Of a stretch of DNA of 29,619 nucleotides, positions 20,164-29,303 are shown piece after piece (position 1 is the stretch's first letter; every line of letters starts with the position of its first letter). The notes under the pieces were generated by a model. The model made no database searches, was not told the DNA's origin, and was given only the letters and a program-made list of their open reading frames with translations. A program made the translations under genes and the position numbers. This DNA comes from Isohypsibius dastychi (taxonomy: Eukaryota; Tardigrada; Eutardigrada; Parachela; Isohypsibiidae), in contig JAQIWT010000184.1 of NCBI GenBank assembly GCA_034696485.1, positions 1 to 29,619 on the forward strand. The letters run 5' to 3'.

Positions 20164-20800
20164 TCACCTTCCGCGACTTTTGAATACCATGCCTCTTTCA
20201 TCAAACTCGTCGTCGACGGAGCTCGTGGCATAAGAATCAAGTCGCAATCTGAGATATGAGACTGGGTAGTTGAGTAGTAGTTTATTATATGCTTTTCTGA
20301 AAACCAAAAGTGGTGATCGATCCGTGAATGCCCGGTAGTAGTTGACCATAGGTACAATACACAATCCAGCCGCGGCAGAGATCTGTGTCCAGACTAGCGC
20401 TGGCACCCCGTACTACCATGGGGAATAACTCCGATGCCAGAAGGTCCGAAACAAAATAAGAACAAGCGATGCAAAATTTTGACAGGAGGAATAAGCTGGT
20501 AACTGTGCTTTTGTGGGTATCTATGTTAACCGAAGCTGTGGCGATACACAGCAGGTGACTCATGACCATGAAATAAACCAAGATCGGTTTTCGTCCACAT
20601 CGATTCAACGTCACATACAGAAGGGCATATGCAGGAAGGTCCACCAGCGCGGAATACAGCATGTTTGACTGCGGTGATGAGCCCAAAAATCCCGATCCAA
20701 AAAACATTAGGCCGTTGTAGACGGCGTAATTGGCGAAGGAGTTGAACACGACAAGGATTGTCTTCCGTCACAAATTCGGAGTTTGGAATAGATCCAGTAT
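20164..20800 (-). pseudogene. SLC22-like (MFS) transporter C-terminal half, broken
   Basis: The minus strand encodes the second half of an organic cation/anion transporter. It has LDLFQTPNL before helix 7, then NYAVYNGLMFFGSGFLG, the MFS loop motif LNRCGRKPIL, and the family signature SELFPMVVR after helix 10. Two lesions are visible. An in-frame TGA (20768-20770) replaces the Arg codon expected in the PNLRRKT motif (CGA to TGA is one transition). At 20406-20409 a run of four G on the coding strand shifts the frame, because VPALVWTQISAAAGLCIVPM continues one base out. The N-terminal half (helices 1-6) was not found upstream. The inferred exon start follows TACTAG at 20801. An unrecognised intron could in principle explain one lesion but not both. 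A TA-flanked element sits 250 bp upstream. Confidence 0.65.
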
Positions 20801-21049
20801 CTAGTACTTCCGAATCACGATCCGCCCTGATGCAATAGAGAAACGGAACATCTGACGTACATTGTTGTAACACTGCCCACTGAGATCCACGTTGTTAAAC
20901 GTACGCGAAGTTGTCCTTTTTGACGCCTGAGGATCATTTGACGTTTAAGAAGGACATTCCCCATGCATGTACGCAACCCACAGAAACGGGTTGAGCTGCT
21001 TATTGCCCAGAGCGACAATGGCCATTTCTACGTTGTTTCGAACTTCAAT
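20801..21049. other. Region upstream of the SLC22-like remnant
   Basis: If the transporter were intact, the exons for helices 4-6 should lie here on the minus strand, but neither the PESPRWL-type motif nor membrane-like segments were recognised. Open frames on the minus strand (20815-21018) are basic and hydrophilic and do not fit the family. Confidence 0.35.
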
Positions 21050-21132
21050 TACGTCTAGTTCAAGCCACCTTTGCCCTATCGATTGACTGAGTGGAGACAC
21101 GCAAGTGGCTTGAACTTATTGGAGGAGACGTA
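21050..21132. mobile_element. TA-flanked inverted-repeat element (MITE), copy 3, 83 bp, left end eroded
   Basis: The right end is GGAGGAGACGTA and the left end begins TACGTCT, after which about nine bases of the terminal repeat are missing before AGTTCAAGCC. Inward pairing continues as AGTTCAAGCCAC against GTGGCTTGAACT. The central 20-mer CCTATCGATTGACTGAGTGG is identical to that of the 92-bp element at 12365. The two copies are about 8.7 kb apart. Confidence 0.8.
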
Positions 21133-21796
21133 TAAGGGCCTCTTTGCACAGAGTTTTGATCTACTTCGATTGAACGTTGCGGAGCTCCGCTGGGATCACA
21201 TGTTGGAATACAAGATACCGCATTGTGGTAGTAAGTCTACTTATCAATTTCATCACGGTGATGCAACCGCTTGGTACCTCTTTTCAGTGAGAGGAGGTGC
21301 CAGTGGTCACCGTGCTGTCCTTGCTGGGAAGCTGTTTCACATTTTGGCACTAGGCCCCGTGAGATATGTCGAAGCTGTGGAGTTCCAACAACTGTTTGAT
21401 GGTACGTGAAACCGGTCCGGCATAAGTAGGTAGAGAAGCCGATGTCGATTTCCTGGCAGCCTCACTGTCCTGATCCATTTAGCATTGAAATACCCGTGTC
21501 CTCCCGTGGGCGAAGCCAAAGCTCGTTGTTCTGCCTCACTTGAAATTTTGCTCTTTTAGATGGAGCGATGCAGTTCTCCCTTTGCCTGGAATCAGGACGC
21601 ATCATACAATCAAGAATGAAGAAAATCCAGCAATCTATATTGCGTTATCTTATGGTTCAGGATTCCCTACTTTATTAGAAGCGCGCAAAACAGAAACCAC
21701 AGACAGCACAAAGTGAGTTCACGCTTTTTCGAGATCGAGGCTCCTTAGAAGGCTGGAACCTCTTGAAAACTTCTTCTTCATCAGCCACCAACGGGT
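21133..21796. other. Region without a supported gene
   Basis: The longest frames (21071-21409 plus, 21337-21519 minus) oppose each other, lack domain signals, and the first one starts inside the mobile element. A weak inverted repeat, CCTCTTGA near 21757 against TCAAGAGG near 21818, is present. Nothing else stands out. Confidence 0.35.
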
Positions 21797-22040
21797 TCAA
21801 GACTCTGGTTTCAATTTCTCAAGAGGTAATGTTCGTATCATGATTCCCATAGCATGGCGGAAATATTCCTTACATTTCATTTCAGCGTCAATTAAGGACC
21901 TGCCTGACTTTTCCTGATTTTCGATAGCGCTGTATACTCGTGTCTGGCCAAAAACTTTCGTGACGCCCTGGCAGATATCGCAGTGCAGCAAGCCCTCCAA
22001 GACAGGTTTTGGTTCGACAAAAGTCGGGTTGAATTGATTT
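21797..22040 (-). other. Possible exon with CxxC motif
   Basis: The minus-strand frame ending at 21797 reads FNPTFVEPKPVLEG followed by LLHCDICQGVTKVFGQ and a charged helix with a third Cys (EMKCKEYFRHAMG). It stays open upstream to a TAA near 22051, where several AG acceptors occur. Composition is protein-like and the CxxC-helix-C layout resembles small secreted or saposin-like folds. No signal peptide, no partner exon with certain phase and no homologue were found, so this is only a candidate terminal exon. Confidence 0.25.
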
Positions 22041-22358
22041 TCATGAACTGGATTTTCTTATGCGCTTCCAGCAAACTGCGCTTAGCGTTAACGAAATTGT
22101 TTCTTTAGAAATGGCCCCCAAATTCCAATTCTGCTAAATCGGTGGCACTTTGTTCCTTAAAATCGCAAGTTTCGCAATGGCACCAAGCCTTTTCAGGCTG
22201 TCATTCTGAAATACTATTATATGGTATTTCATATTTCTGTTATTTTATTCTAAACAAAAGTCAGCGGTACCTCTGCCCGAATTACATCAGTCCCACCCTT
22301 AAAGATAAAACAATCAAAAACCACAATATACATTTGTAAATACCAAGGTTATTATCCA

Positions 22359-24772
22359 TTAATCGGCTTTGTGACTCCAGTTCTCGGATCCAGAAACACT
22401 CAGTTCGTCCCAGACTTTTTCATCAGAATTCACGTTATATAGATGTTTGCTTGTATGAACTTGAAGGTCTCCCCTCTCCGCTAATGATTTGTTCGCCTGT
22501 TTGATCTTTCCATCAACATGATACCAAGACATCGCATTCGGATGCTTGACTTCTCCTGCTGACGACTGTTCCTTTCGCCGGACTATCTGCTCTCGCAGTT
22601 CAGCACTTTTGTCTGTATACTCTTTCAGTTTGGCATCTAACTGCGTTTTCAGGACTGTTTGAGCATCGATCTCTGTTTGGAGCTGATCCATATTCGGTTT
22701 TTGAAGTTGGAGCAGTTTGAGGAGTGACGGATCTATATGTCGGATGTGTTTCTCTTCCATGTAGCCCTTGATCAAGTTACACAAAATATCTTCCCTTCGA
22801 TTCAGATGCCAAAGCAGTTCCTCATGTACATCATCCACCGTTCTGATCGCTTCTTCTCCCTCGACCTTCAGAGACTTTAGTGACTCTTCCAAAACTGACA
22901 AACGTTCTTTGAAATCTTTTTGGTTGGATGGACTTCCTCTTCTCTTTTGTGCCAGCTTCCGAATCGCGCTCTTCACATCCAGTTTGGAAAACTCGCCATC
23001 TTCAGATGCAAATATTCCGACCTCCTCAACCAGATAAGTCAGTTCTTGTTGGATCACCTTGATTTCGTGTTTTTGATTTTCGAGCTGTTTGTTGACCTCA
23101 CTGAACTCATCTCTCGCGATTTCATAAAGCTTCACCGCTTCTTTTTGTTCCTTATCAATGATGCGGTCTTGTTGGTGGATTTTCTCCTCACTCTCTGCTG
23201 CTCGTTTTCTTTCCTCCTGCAGTTGTCGAAAGAGTTCCTCGCGTTGCTCCAACAATGCGGCAAGGACGTCGTAGTTCTTGTTCGCGATCTTCCCTTTAGT
23301 AGTTAGCTTTTCTTCTGGCATCTGCTGAAGAAGCTTCTTGTAGATGTCCTCCGCAGCAAGCGCTTCCGCTTCCAGGTCTTTTATTTTGAAAAACGACTCC
23401 TGTTTTTTTCTGCGAACCTGACCAGACAAAAATGTCGAATTAATTATAAAATTCAAGTTTGCAATTATAATGACTGACCTTCTCCAGCTCGGCCGCCAGC
23501 TGCTCATTTTCTGCATCGAGATCTTTTAGCTCCGCTGAGTAGGTTTCAGACTGACTTGCCATCAGATCCAGAATCTCTTTGCCAGCATCCAGGTCCCAAA
23601 GGTGGAGGAATTCATCGTCATACATGCTCAAGTTGTCGAAGTCAATATTCTCCAAGATAACCGTGTTGTTGAGCGGTTTTGCTTCCAGCAGCTTTTTGTC
23701 TGCATCGTTCTTTTTTTGATCAGCCTGGATTTCATCATCATCGTGAAAGGAGAGATTTGAATCGAGTCCAAGCAGGTCGATGTAGGAGGACAAAGTCTGA
23801 TCCTCCAGACCATGATCCAAAATTATTTGCTGTTCCACGGCCGATAATTCCGACGTGTCACCCGAAGATGTGGAATCATCTGGCTCACGTTCGTTACCTT
23901 TTTTTATGATTGCATCTTCCATGGATTTCCTTTTTGCAATTTTGGTCCCTGAATTTTTCGGTTGGACATCTTCAGTGGTTAACTTTTTCAAAGGGATAGC
24001 ATTCGTCTCTCCAGGCTTTGCAGCGGCAGTTTTCGACGAGCTTGGTTGTAAGTCCGTTCTGACTGAATCTTTGTTGGACGATACATCTGCTACAGGTTTG
24101 CCAACCACGATTTCCTCTTCTATCTTCAAACTTGCATTTTTCTTCTTCGGTTTTCTTCTGAACGGCTTGCTCAGAAACCTCGCCAGTCCGCGGAAAAACC
24201 CGGTTTTCTTTTTGATCCGGCTGATCACCGACTTATCGCTCTTGCATGATTTCTGTGAGAGTGAGACCGTTTCTGCTTTTGACGATCCTTCGGAGCTTGA
24301 AATCTCCTGGGTTGATTGGCTGGACTGATCAGAACTTGGTGGGTCAGGGGTTACCTTCCTGACTGGTTTCAGTCGGGCCCTCCTTCTTGAAGTTCTCGAT
24401 GAATTTTTGCTATCTTGGAAAAATCATGAAATAACTGCCACAGAATAATCCCAAAATGGTATACCATCGGAACTTCCAGACAAGGTGGAAGATAGAGTAT
24501 CAGTGTCATCCGACAAAGTCGAGGTGTCTGGAAAAGATCAGTGAGTGAGAAACGAGGGGAAGGGTTTGAATCTTGCGCTGTGATGCACTGACCTCACCTC
24601 CTCCCGAACTCCGTATGCTTCTTCTCTTGAGCCTGCGCAGGATCTTCATCTTTGTTCTGTATTTCTTCCCAATCCCTTCTTCATCTTCTGTGCTTGACAA
24701 ATGTCGTGTCATGAGAGCATAAGATTTACTGATGTGTTTCCTTACCTTGATACGAGCCGACTGGCTTGGCAT
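22359..24772 (-). CDS. Basic/serine-rich protein with C-terminal coiled coil
   Basis: Exons 24772-24598, 24527-24465, 24413-23479 and 23417-22359 join in frame to about 743 residues; introns are 70, 51 and 61 nt. The ATG at 24772 is directly preceded by an in-frame TGA. Residues 1-150 are very basic and Ser-rich (KILRRLKRRSIRSSGG, NSSRTSRRRARLKPVRK). A second basic patch follows (FLSKPFRRKPKKKN), then an acidic middle region (about 250-380). From about residue 385 to 690 there is a long coiled coil with heptads (RREKQ-type, ELFRQLQEERKRAAESEEK). No membrane or catalytic motif is seen. It could be a cytoskeletal or centrosomal scaffold. No homologue was recognised, and the 30-nt in-frame stretch GTAACC...GATCAG near 24360 is treated as exon because it is too short for an intron here. 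Confidence 0.7.
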
Positions 24773-25715
24773 TCACCGCTCCACTAGAGTGTTGCAAACT
24801 GGTTGCGTGTCCGAATTTGACCCCCTTTTCAGGTGTGCTGTGAATAATCTGGGATTTCTTGCCCATTTCGAATCAGATGGAACGGAGTGTTGCTCTTGTC
24901 GTCGTAATGACGGTTTTCCGCTCTTCTTGTATCGGGCATGAAGAATATGAAACAGAGATATCACGGGGAAATGCAGAAGTCATGTGACGAGACTTTCATT
25001 CCAGTGCGGTTCCATCGAAATGTTCAATAATGAGCTCGGTGATGATTCGGAATTTCGCATTTCGGTTATAAACATTGGGAACGATAGTGCTGGAGTGTAA
25101 TATTGATGCAGATGGCTGATGATTTTAATACTCCGTAAAAATCGAATATCCAGCTCATCGAATGCGCGGAAAGTTGCTCAGATACATCGTATAGTATTCG
25201 AAAGATCTCTGAGAATGGACGAAAAAGGCGACGCAAACACCGATTCGAAAACCACACTCCGTGATGCATGAACGATTTGATTTTTCGATTTTGAACAGAG
25301 CTGACCCAGAAACAGGACGGGAAGTGAACTTTGTTACAATGCAGCGCCCAAGGCTCGACGTATGCGAGCAAACCCATTATCTTGGTCATCATTGTATTCA
25401 AGCTTCATTTTCAAATTGTAATCCAGCCAAATCGGTTCCATTTTCGTGTTGAACTCACATAATGGTTTGTTAGTGTCTGCCAGATTGATTGCGAATCCAA
25501 TCTGCTAATTCCGATGATAATTCATGTCGATAAGCTGTTTTCGTGATTTCATGCTTGAATTAATCCCGTTTTATCTAAAACAACGTTGCCAGGTATTCAC
25601 AGGCTTGCTTTTTGTTTTGAATTGTAGAAATAGATTTGTTTCGTATTGTATCGTCCAAAAATCACAACCAAATCTAATTTAGCCTGTAGTATTTCATTCA
25701 CCTAACTGAAAGAAA
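24773..25715. other. Intergenic region, no supported gene
   Basis: About 940 bases separate the minus-strand coiled-coil gene from the small peptide gene. A minus-strand frame 24773-24964 ends with a TGA that abuts the start codon of the coiled-coil gene in the same frame. It has Ser/Arg-rich content (KPSLRRQEQHSVPSDSKW) and could be an unspliced upstream exon. The 111-codon minus frame 25066-25401 and the plus frame 25261-25452 oppose each other and look random. The segment near 25500-25700 is AT-rich, as expected of a promoter. Confidence 0.4.
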
Positions 25716-25910
25716 ATGAATTTCATAAACATTATGATGATTATTTTGACCATTCTCTGGACTTTCATATCAACGGGAACACATGCAAATGTCATTAATG
25801 CAAATTTGCGTGGAGGAATGCAAGCTAGGAGAAGCGGTGAACGCGGCCAACCACCTCGAGTCAAGCCACCATTTGGCGGTGTGAACGATGACGAGGATGA
25901 CGACTATTAG
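25716..25910 (+). CDS. Possible small secreted peptide, 64 residues, acidic tail
   Basis: A short frame starts at an ATG with context AAAATGA and ends at TAG. The first 24 residues are a good signal peptide: a short polar start, a hydrophobic core (IMMIILTILWTFI) and a cleavage-like STGTHA|N. The mature part would be about 40 residues. It has a basic, Gly/Arg/Pro-rich half with dibasic ARRSGER and PPRVKPPFGG, and it ends in the acidic run NDDEDDDY. There is no cysteine. This layout is seen in neuropeptide or antimicrobial-like precursors and in small secreted effectors, but no family was recognised. No clear polyadenylation signal follows. It is a single exon with no neighbours in a related pathway; being short, it could be chance, although the signal peptide argues against that. 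Confidence 0.5.
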   Translation: MNFINIMMIILTILWTFISTGTHANVINANLRGGMQARRSGERGQPPRVKPPFGGVNDDEDDDY

Positions 25911-26608
25911 AATTTGGAATGGCAAATATTTCGCTGAGAAATTTAAGGCTTGTCAGAATTGCCTTTATTTTACATTACATCCTCATCACGCTTTTGACAC
26001 GAGATTTGACTTTGCTTAACGGCGTCAGCATTTTGAAATAGTCAGTAGAGTTACAGGCATAAAATTTTATAAATGTAGTTTGTTCTCGTGTGTTCCATCC
26101 ACTAAAGTTTCATGGTCAAGATGATTTGGCCACACCGAATGCGATTTCTTCAAATTCCGCCGTGGTAAACATTTCGTGGTAAACTTTGTATTTGAGCGAG
26201 ACTTATGGTTTTTGTGTAAAACAAAGCCTGAAGTGGATGACCTGAAGTTTCTGGTGATAATCATATTCTTGCTCCCACAGACTTAAAATCGTGGACGGAG
26301 GAGCTTGGACATTGCGACTGATGCTGTAGTTCTGGAATTTTTTACTATGCCGCTTTTCAAAGCACTCATTTGACATCACGTGGAAGGAGTATAATATTCC
26401 GGCACAGGATGTGGATCTCAAACCGATCACTTTGCCAGAAACGATCGACAATCATCATGGTCACTAAATTTGGTTTAATTCATCGCCTAAATAAATCGAT
26501 GTTGCGAGAATACCGTGGATCAAAATCTTGCAAATCCAAAACAGCCAGCTGTGTTATTGCAAAAACAATGGATAGCCACGTGGGCCAAAAACAAAAAGTA
26601 TTGAGAAA
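25911..26608. other. Intergenic region with open frames on both strands
   Basis: Minus frame 26203-26451 (82 codons, ending QKLQVIHFRLCFTQKP) and plus frame 26370-26627 overlap. Neither shows a domain. A short direct repeat of CGTGGTAAAC occurs near 26161 and 26176. No gene is called. Confidence 0.35.
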
Positions 26609-26690
26609 AGAGGATAGCAATCGTTAGAGGATAGCAATCGAGATTGATAGCATAGATACAGTAGATAGCAAAAGAGTATAGCAATCGTGG
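26609..26690. repeat. Imperfect tandem repeat of AGGATAGCAATCG
   Basis: AGAGGATAGCAATCG occurs at about 26609-26623 and 26626-26640, and a third copy, AGTATAGCAATCG, at about 26676-26688. Between them are shorter variants of GATAGCA and GATAGCAT. The unit is about 17 bp. It lies just beyond the 3' end of the SLC6 gene and may be in or near its 3' untranslated region. Confidence 0.6.
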
Positions 26691-26742
26691 TAATCGAACA
26701 GAGGTGTGATTTCAAGTGGCATGTGTTACTTCCCATTGCCAT

Positions 26743-29303
26743 CTAAAACTGACGTCGCTTTCTAAAAGCAAGTGGTATCTGCGGCTTGACTACGATGCTT
26801 TCCCGTTTATATATTCCCGTTCTGTATTGTGGAATCGCTGGTCCCCAGCGTGTAGTCGGGCTGCACAATGCGGTCAGACGCTGAAACCAACAACTCATGT
26901 CATCTTGGAATCGATGCAATATGTTCTCTCTTACTGGTCCCCATGGAAGATCTCGGCGCTGTGTTGTGAATTTCCACAGTGCCACCGCGGGAATCATGAG
27001 AACTGAGAATAAGGCCAATAGCCACCCAACAGCTTCGGCCCACATTGGGAACAAGTAAATGCCATTTGAGGTCTTCAGAAACGGCTTTGCGTACGTTATC
27101 CAATAAAATAGTAAAAACACCTGTAAATCTAGTTCTGTCTGGTCGGTCAGTCAAATGCATCACTACTAGAGGTTTCTTACCATGATCAAAATCGGGGTCA
27201 CAAAGGTCCAACAAACGCGCAAATATAATACCAAAACTCTGTTCATAGGGCCGAGCATCATTCTCATGTCGTCCATAAACCGAGGGATTCCGTAAACTAA
27301 ATTGATGACGCAGCATTCACACAACCCAATCAAGATTGCTGTCCACATAGCTCCATAATCCTGAAAATAAAAAGCTGACTGAAAAATCTTGTCACGCGGA
27401 GAAATATAGTGTTACTTGCATTGAAAATCGTCAGGATATAGAGCCCGCCCTGTCAAAAAATAATAACGATCATGGAGCGCGAAGATAAAGACTGACCATA
27501 CATTGGTTATCATGGTCAGGCCGAGAACCAACAGAAATAAGCACAGCATGAACACAGTTCCTGGCTTTTTGCGACGCACACTTGGGAACAAATCGATAAG
27601 AGCGGCAAGGATGGTCTCCACAAAAACAAATTGCGAGCTCACTGCCAAGCTTAGAAGCATCAGGAAAAATAAGATCGACCTAGAAAAAGCGCGCTTTTTT
27701 AAAGATCAAAGAAGTAATGGAGATATGATATACCATAAAACTGATGCTGGCATTCGCGAGATGGCTTCTGGATAGACAGAAAAGACTAGACCAGGTCCTG
27801 GAAATACTTGGCATTGTGCCAGCTGATTAAGATTCAGTATGGTGATCATACCGCTAGCTACCACGTCCTGGACCGGAATGTCAAGCTCGTGACTAAGGAA
27901 TCCAAGTATGCTGAACACACAGAGTCCACCGAATATGCTCATGGTCCAGTCGGCCGCTGCAACCATTAGGGCGTCTCTAAGTCAAACGTTCCCGGTTTTT
28001 GGCACGGTCGGAATATTGGAAGATCACGAACATACCGTACGAAATTATTCTTGAACTTGTTATAACTCGACAAAGATATTATAGTTCCAAATGATACACC
28101 TGCAAAGTGAACAAAACCGTTGTGTCACAGATGCTGACAAGAATGGTTTTTGGGTTTACCAAATGAGAAGAATGTCTGTCCGGCCGCATCAACCCAAACC
28201 TGTAAAAAAGCAGTCAAGTTATCTCCAAAAGTAAATACAGTAATACAGAAAAGTCGAATTACAAAAACTGAAAGTTAGGATATGGTAATTCACGGTATTC
28301 TTCATATAACCGAGAAATTAATTTCAAATTAATAATTCAATTTAATATCAAATTAATTTAATAATTAATTTCTTCTTAAAACTCAAAGTTAGGATATGGT
28401 AATTCACGGTATTCTTCATATAACCCTAACCTGTGGGTTTTTTAGCCTGTTAAAGTCAGGAACCAAGTAGAACTGAATTCCTTTCTCATGCCCCTCTAGT
28501 GTCAACCCTCTGGCCAGCATGATGAGAAGAACGATGAACGGAAAGATTGACGTAAAATAGGCGGCTTTTCCCGTCGTTTTGATGCCTTTTATTGTGCAGA
28601 CGTAGATAATCAGCCAGGCTACTGTTAGAGAGATCAGCAACCTCCACCGTATTTGCCCCATGTTTTCCAGACCGTCACTTTGCCCAAGGACAAAATTCCT
28701 GCAAGCCACATAGTCACCCATTGCCGTAAAGAAAAGTAAATTGTGTTCATGTCTATTACGTAAAATATTCTTCAGCGGGGAGGATCCTGGTTATATTGTC
28801 CATACCATCGGGGAAGAGGATCTTTGCTTTAGCGGAAGACATACATTGACGTGCGTAGAATATCATGGTTTCATTCAGTTTCAGACACGCTGTTTGATCT
28901 TCTCGACTGAAGCAGCCTACAGACAAAAACTGTCTCACCGCATGTCACGTTTATAGTCAGCCAAACGTCATACGGTCAGAATTCCAGTCATTATGACATC
29001 CTGCGTATGGAACCTAAAACCGATAATCGCCATCAGGACTATGGTCTGCACTAAGCACGGTGTTTCAAACCGTCGAACGCAGTGTGTCGGCCAAGTAGAA
29101 CAGAATCCACGCCATAATGACGTTATAGTATATACACACGTACGTCGAAATTATGACCATCGCAAACCCTATACCTGAAACCAACGGTTTTACTTTCAGG
29201 TACCAAGATGAAATGATGTATGCGTTTATACCATGCCTTGAAATAACGGTGCCAAGCTCCATATTGCAACTGGACCCCTGTTGGAGAATTGCCCCATGGT
29301 CAT
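26743..29303 (-). CDS. SLC6-family Na+/Cl- coupled transporter, 5' end not visible
   Basis: Thirteen exons are visible on the minus strand: 29303-29237, 29174-29071, 29013-28974, 28916-28760, 28698-28431, 28199-28160, 28099-28036, 27976-27852, 27797-27734, 27679-27502, 27449-27420, 27360-27181 and 27120-26743. They join to about 564 residues from the end of helix 2 to the C-terminus. Landmarks are MTMGQFSNRGPVAIW, IYYNVIMAWILFYL (helix 3), CHNDWNSDRC (extracellular disulfide loop), two N-glycosylation sites (NET, NIT), VWVDAAGQTFFSFG (helix 6), SYNKFKNN, GPGLVFSVYPEA (loop 4), SSQFVFVE (helix 8) and LPWGPV at the tail. These proteins carry neurotransmitters or amino acids across the plasma membrane with Na+ and Cl-. 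Helix 1, with most substrate-binding residues, is not in view, so the substrate cannot be named. Ion-site residues are partly replaced. Two introns start with GC. Confidence 0.9.
27361..27419 (-). other. GC-AG intron in the SLC6 gene
   Basis: The exon ends TTCAAT and the intron begins GCAAGTAAC, the standard consensus for GC donors, and ends TTTTCAG. Only this donor preserves phase 0 between GGLYILTIFN and DYGAMWTAIL, which are adjacent in SLC6 proteins. Using the GT three bases downstream (GCAA|GTAAC) would shift the frame. Confidence 0.75.
27798..27851 (-). other. Stop-free 54-nt in-frame intron in the SLC6 gene
   Basis: The 54-nt segment begins GTATGATC and ends TTTCCAG, contains no stop and is a multiple of three, so it reads as 18 extra residues. 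Removing it gives VVASG joined to PGLVFSVYPEA, which matches the SLC6 loop-4 signature SGPGLxFxxYPEA exactly. It is therefore called an intron. Confidence 0.8.
28200..28430 (-). repeat. 231-nt SLC6 intron with direct repeat around AT-rich palindrome
   Basis: A direct repeat of about 40 bases, from AAAGTTAGGATATGGTAATT to CTTCATATAACC on the plus strand, occurs at about 28269-28308 and 28385-28424. Between the copies is an AT-only block that forms an inverted repeat (GAAATTAATT against AATTAATTTC). The distal copy abuts the donor. This intron is about four times longer than its neighbours. Confidence 0.8.
29175..29236 (-). other. Probable second GC-AG intron in the SLC6 gene
   Basis: The join CTTTATTTCAAG to GTATAGGGTT encodes APLFQ-GIGFAMV, the conserved PLFxGIG motif at the start of helix 3, and requires the intron to begin GCATGG and end TTTCAG. 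The nearest GT (GCATG|GTATAA) gives the wrong phase. The donor is weaker than the one at 27419. Confidence 0.6.

Noticed and set aside
24330-24365. A 30-nt intron (GTAACC...TGATCAG) in the basic/coiled-coil gene
   Set aside because: It is in frame and stop-free, but shorter than any other intron here and below plausible spliceosomal size.
25066-25452. Opposed frames in the intergenic region upstream of the small peptide gene
   Set aside because: Random-looking composition on both strands and no conserved motif.
26609-26690. CRISPR-like array
   Set aside because: Repeats are short, imperfect and nearly contiguous, with no uniform spacers, and the genome is eukaryotic.
27798-27851. An 18-residue insertion in SLC6 extracellular loop 4
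   Set aside because: The segment has GT...AG ends and its removal restores the conserved SGPGL-YPEA signature, so it is better read as an intron.
28415-28435. Telomere-like GTTAGGGTTA at an SLC6 donor
   Set aside because: Only one and a half units are present and they coincide with the splice donor; there is no array.
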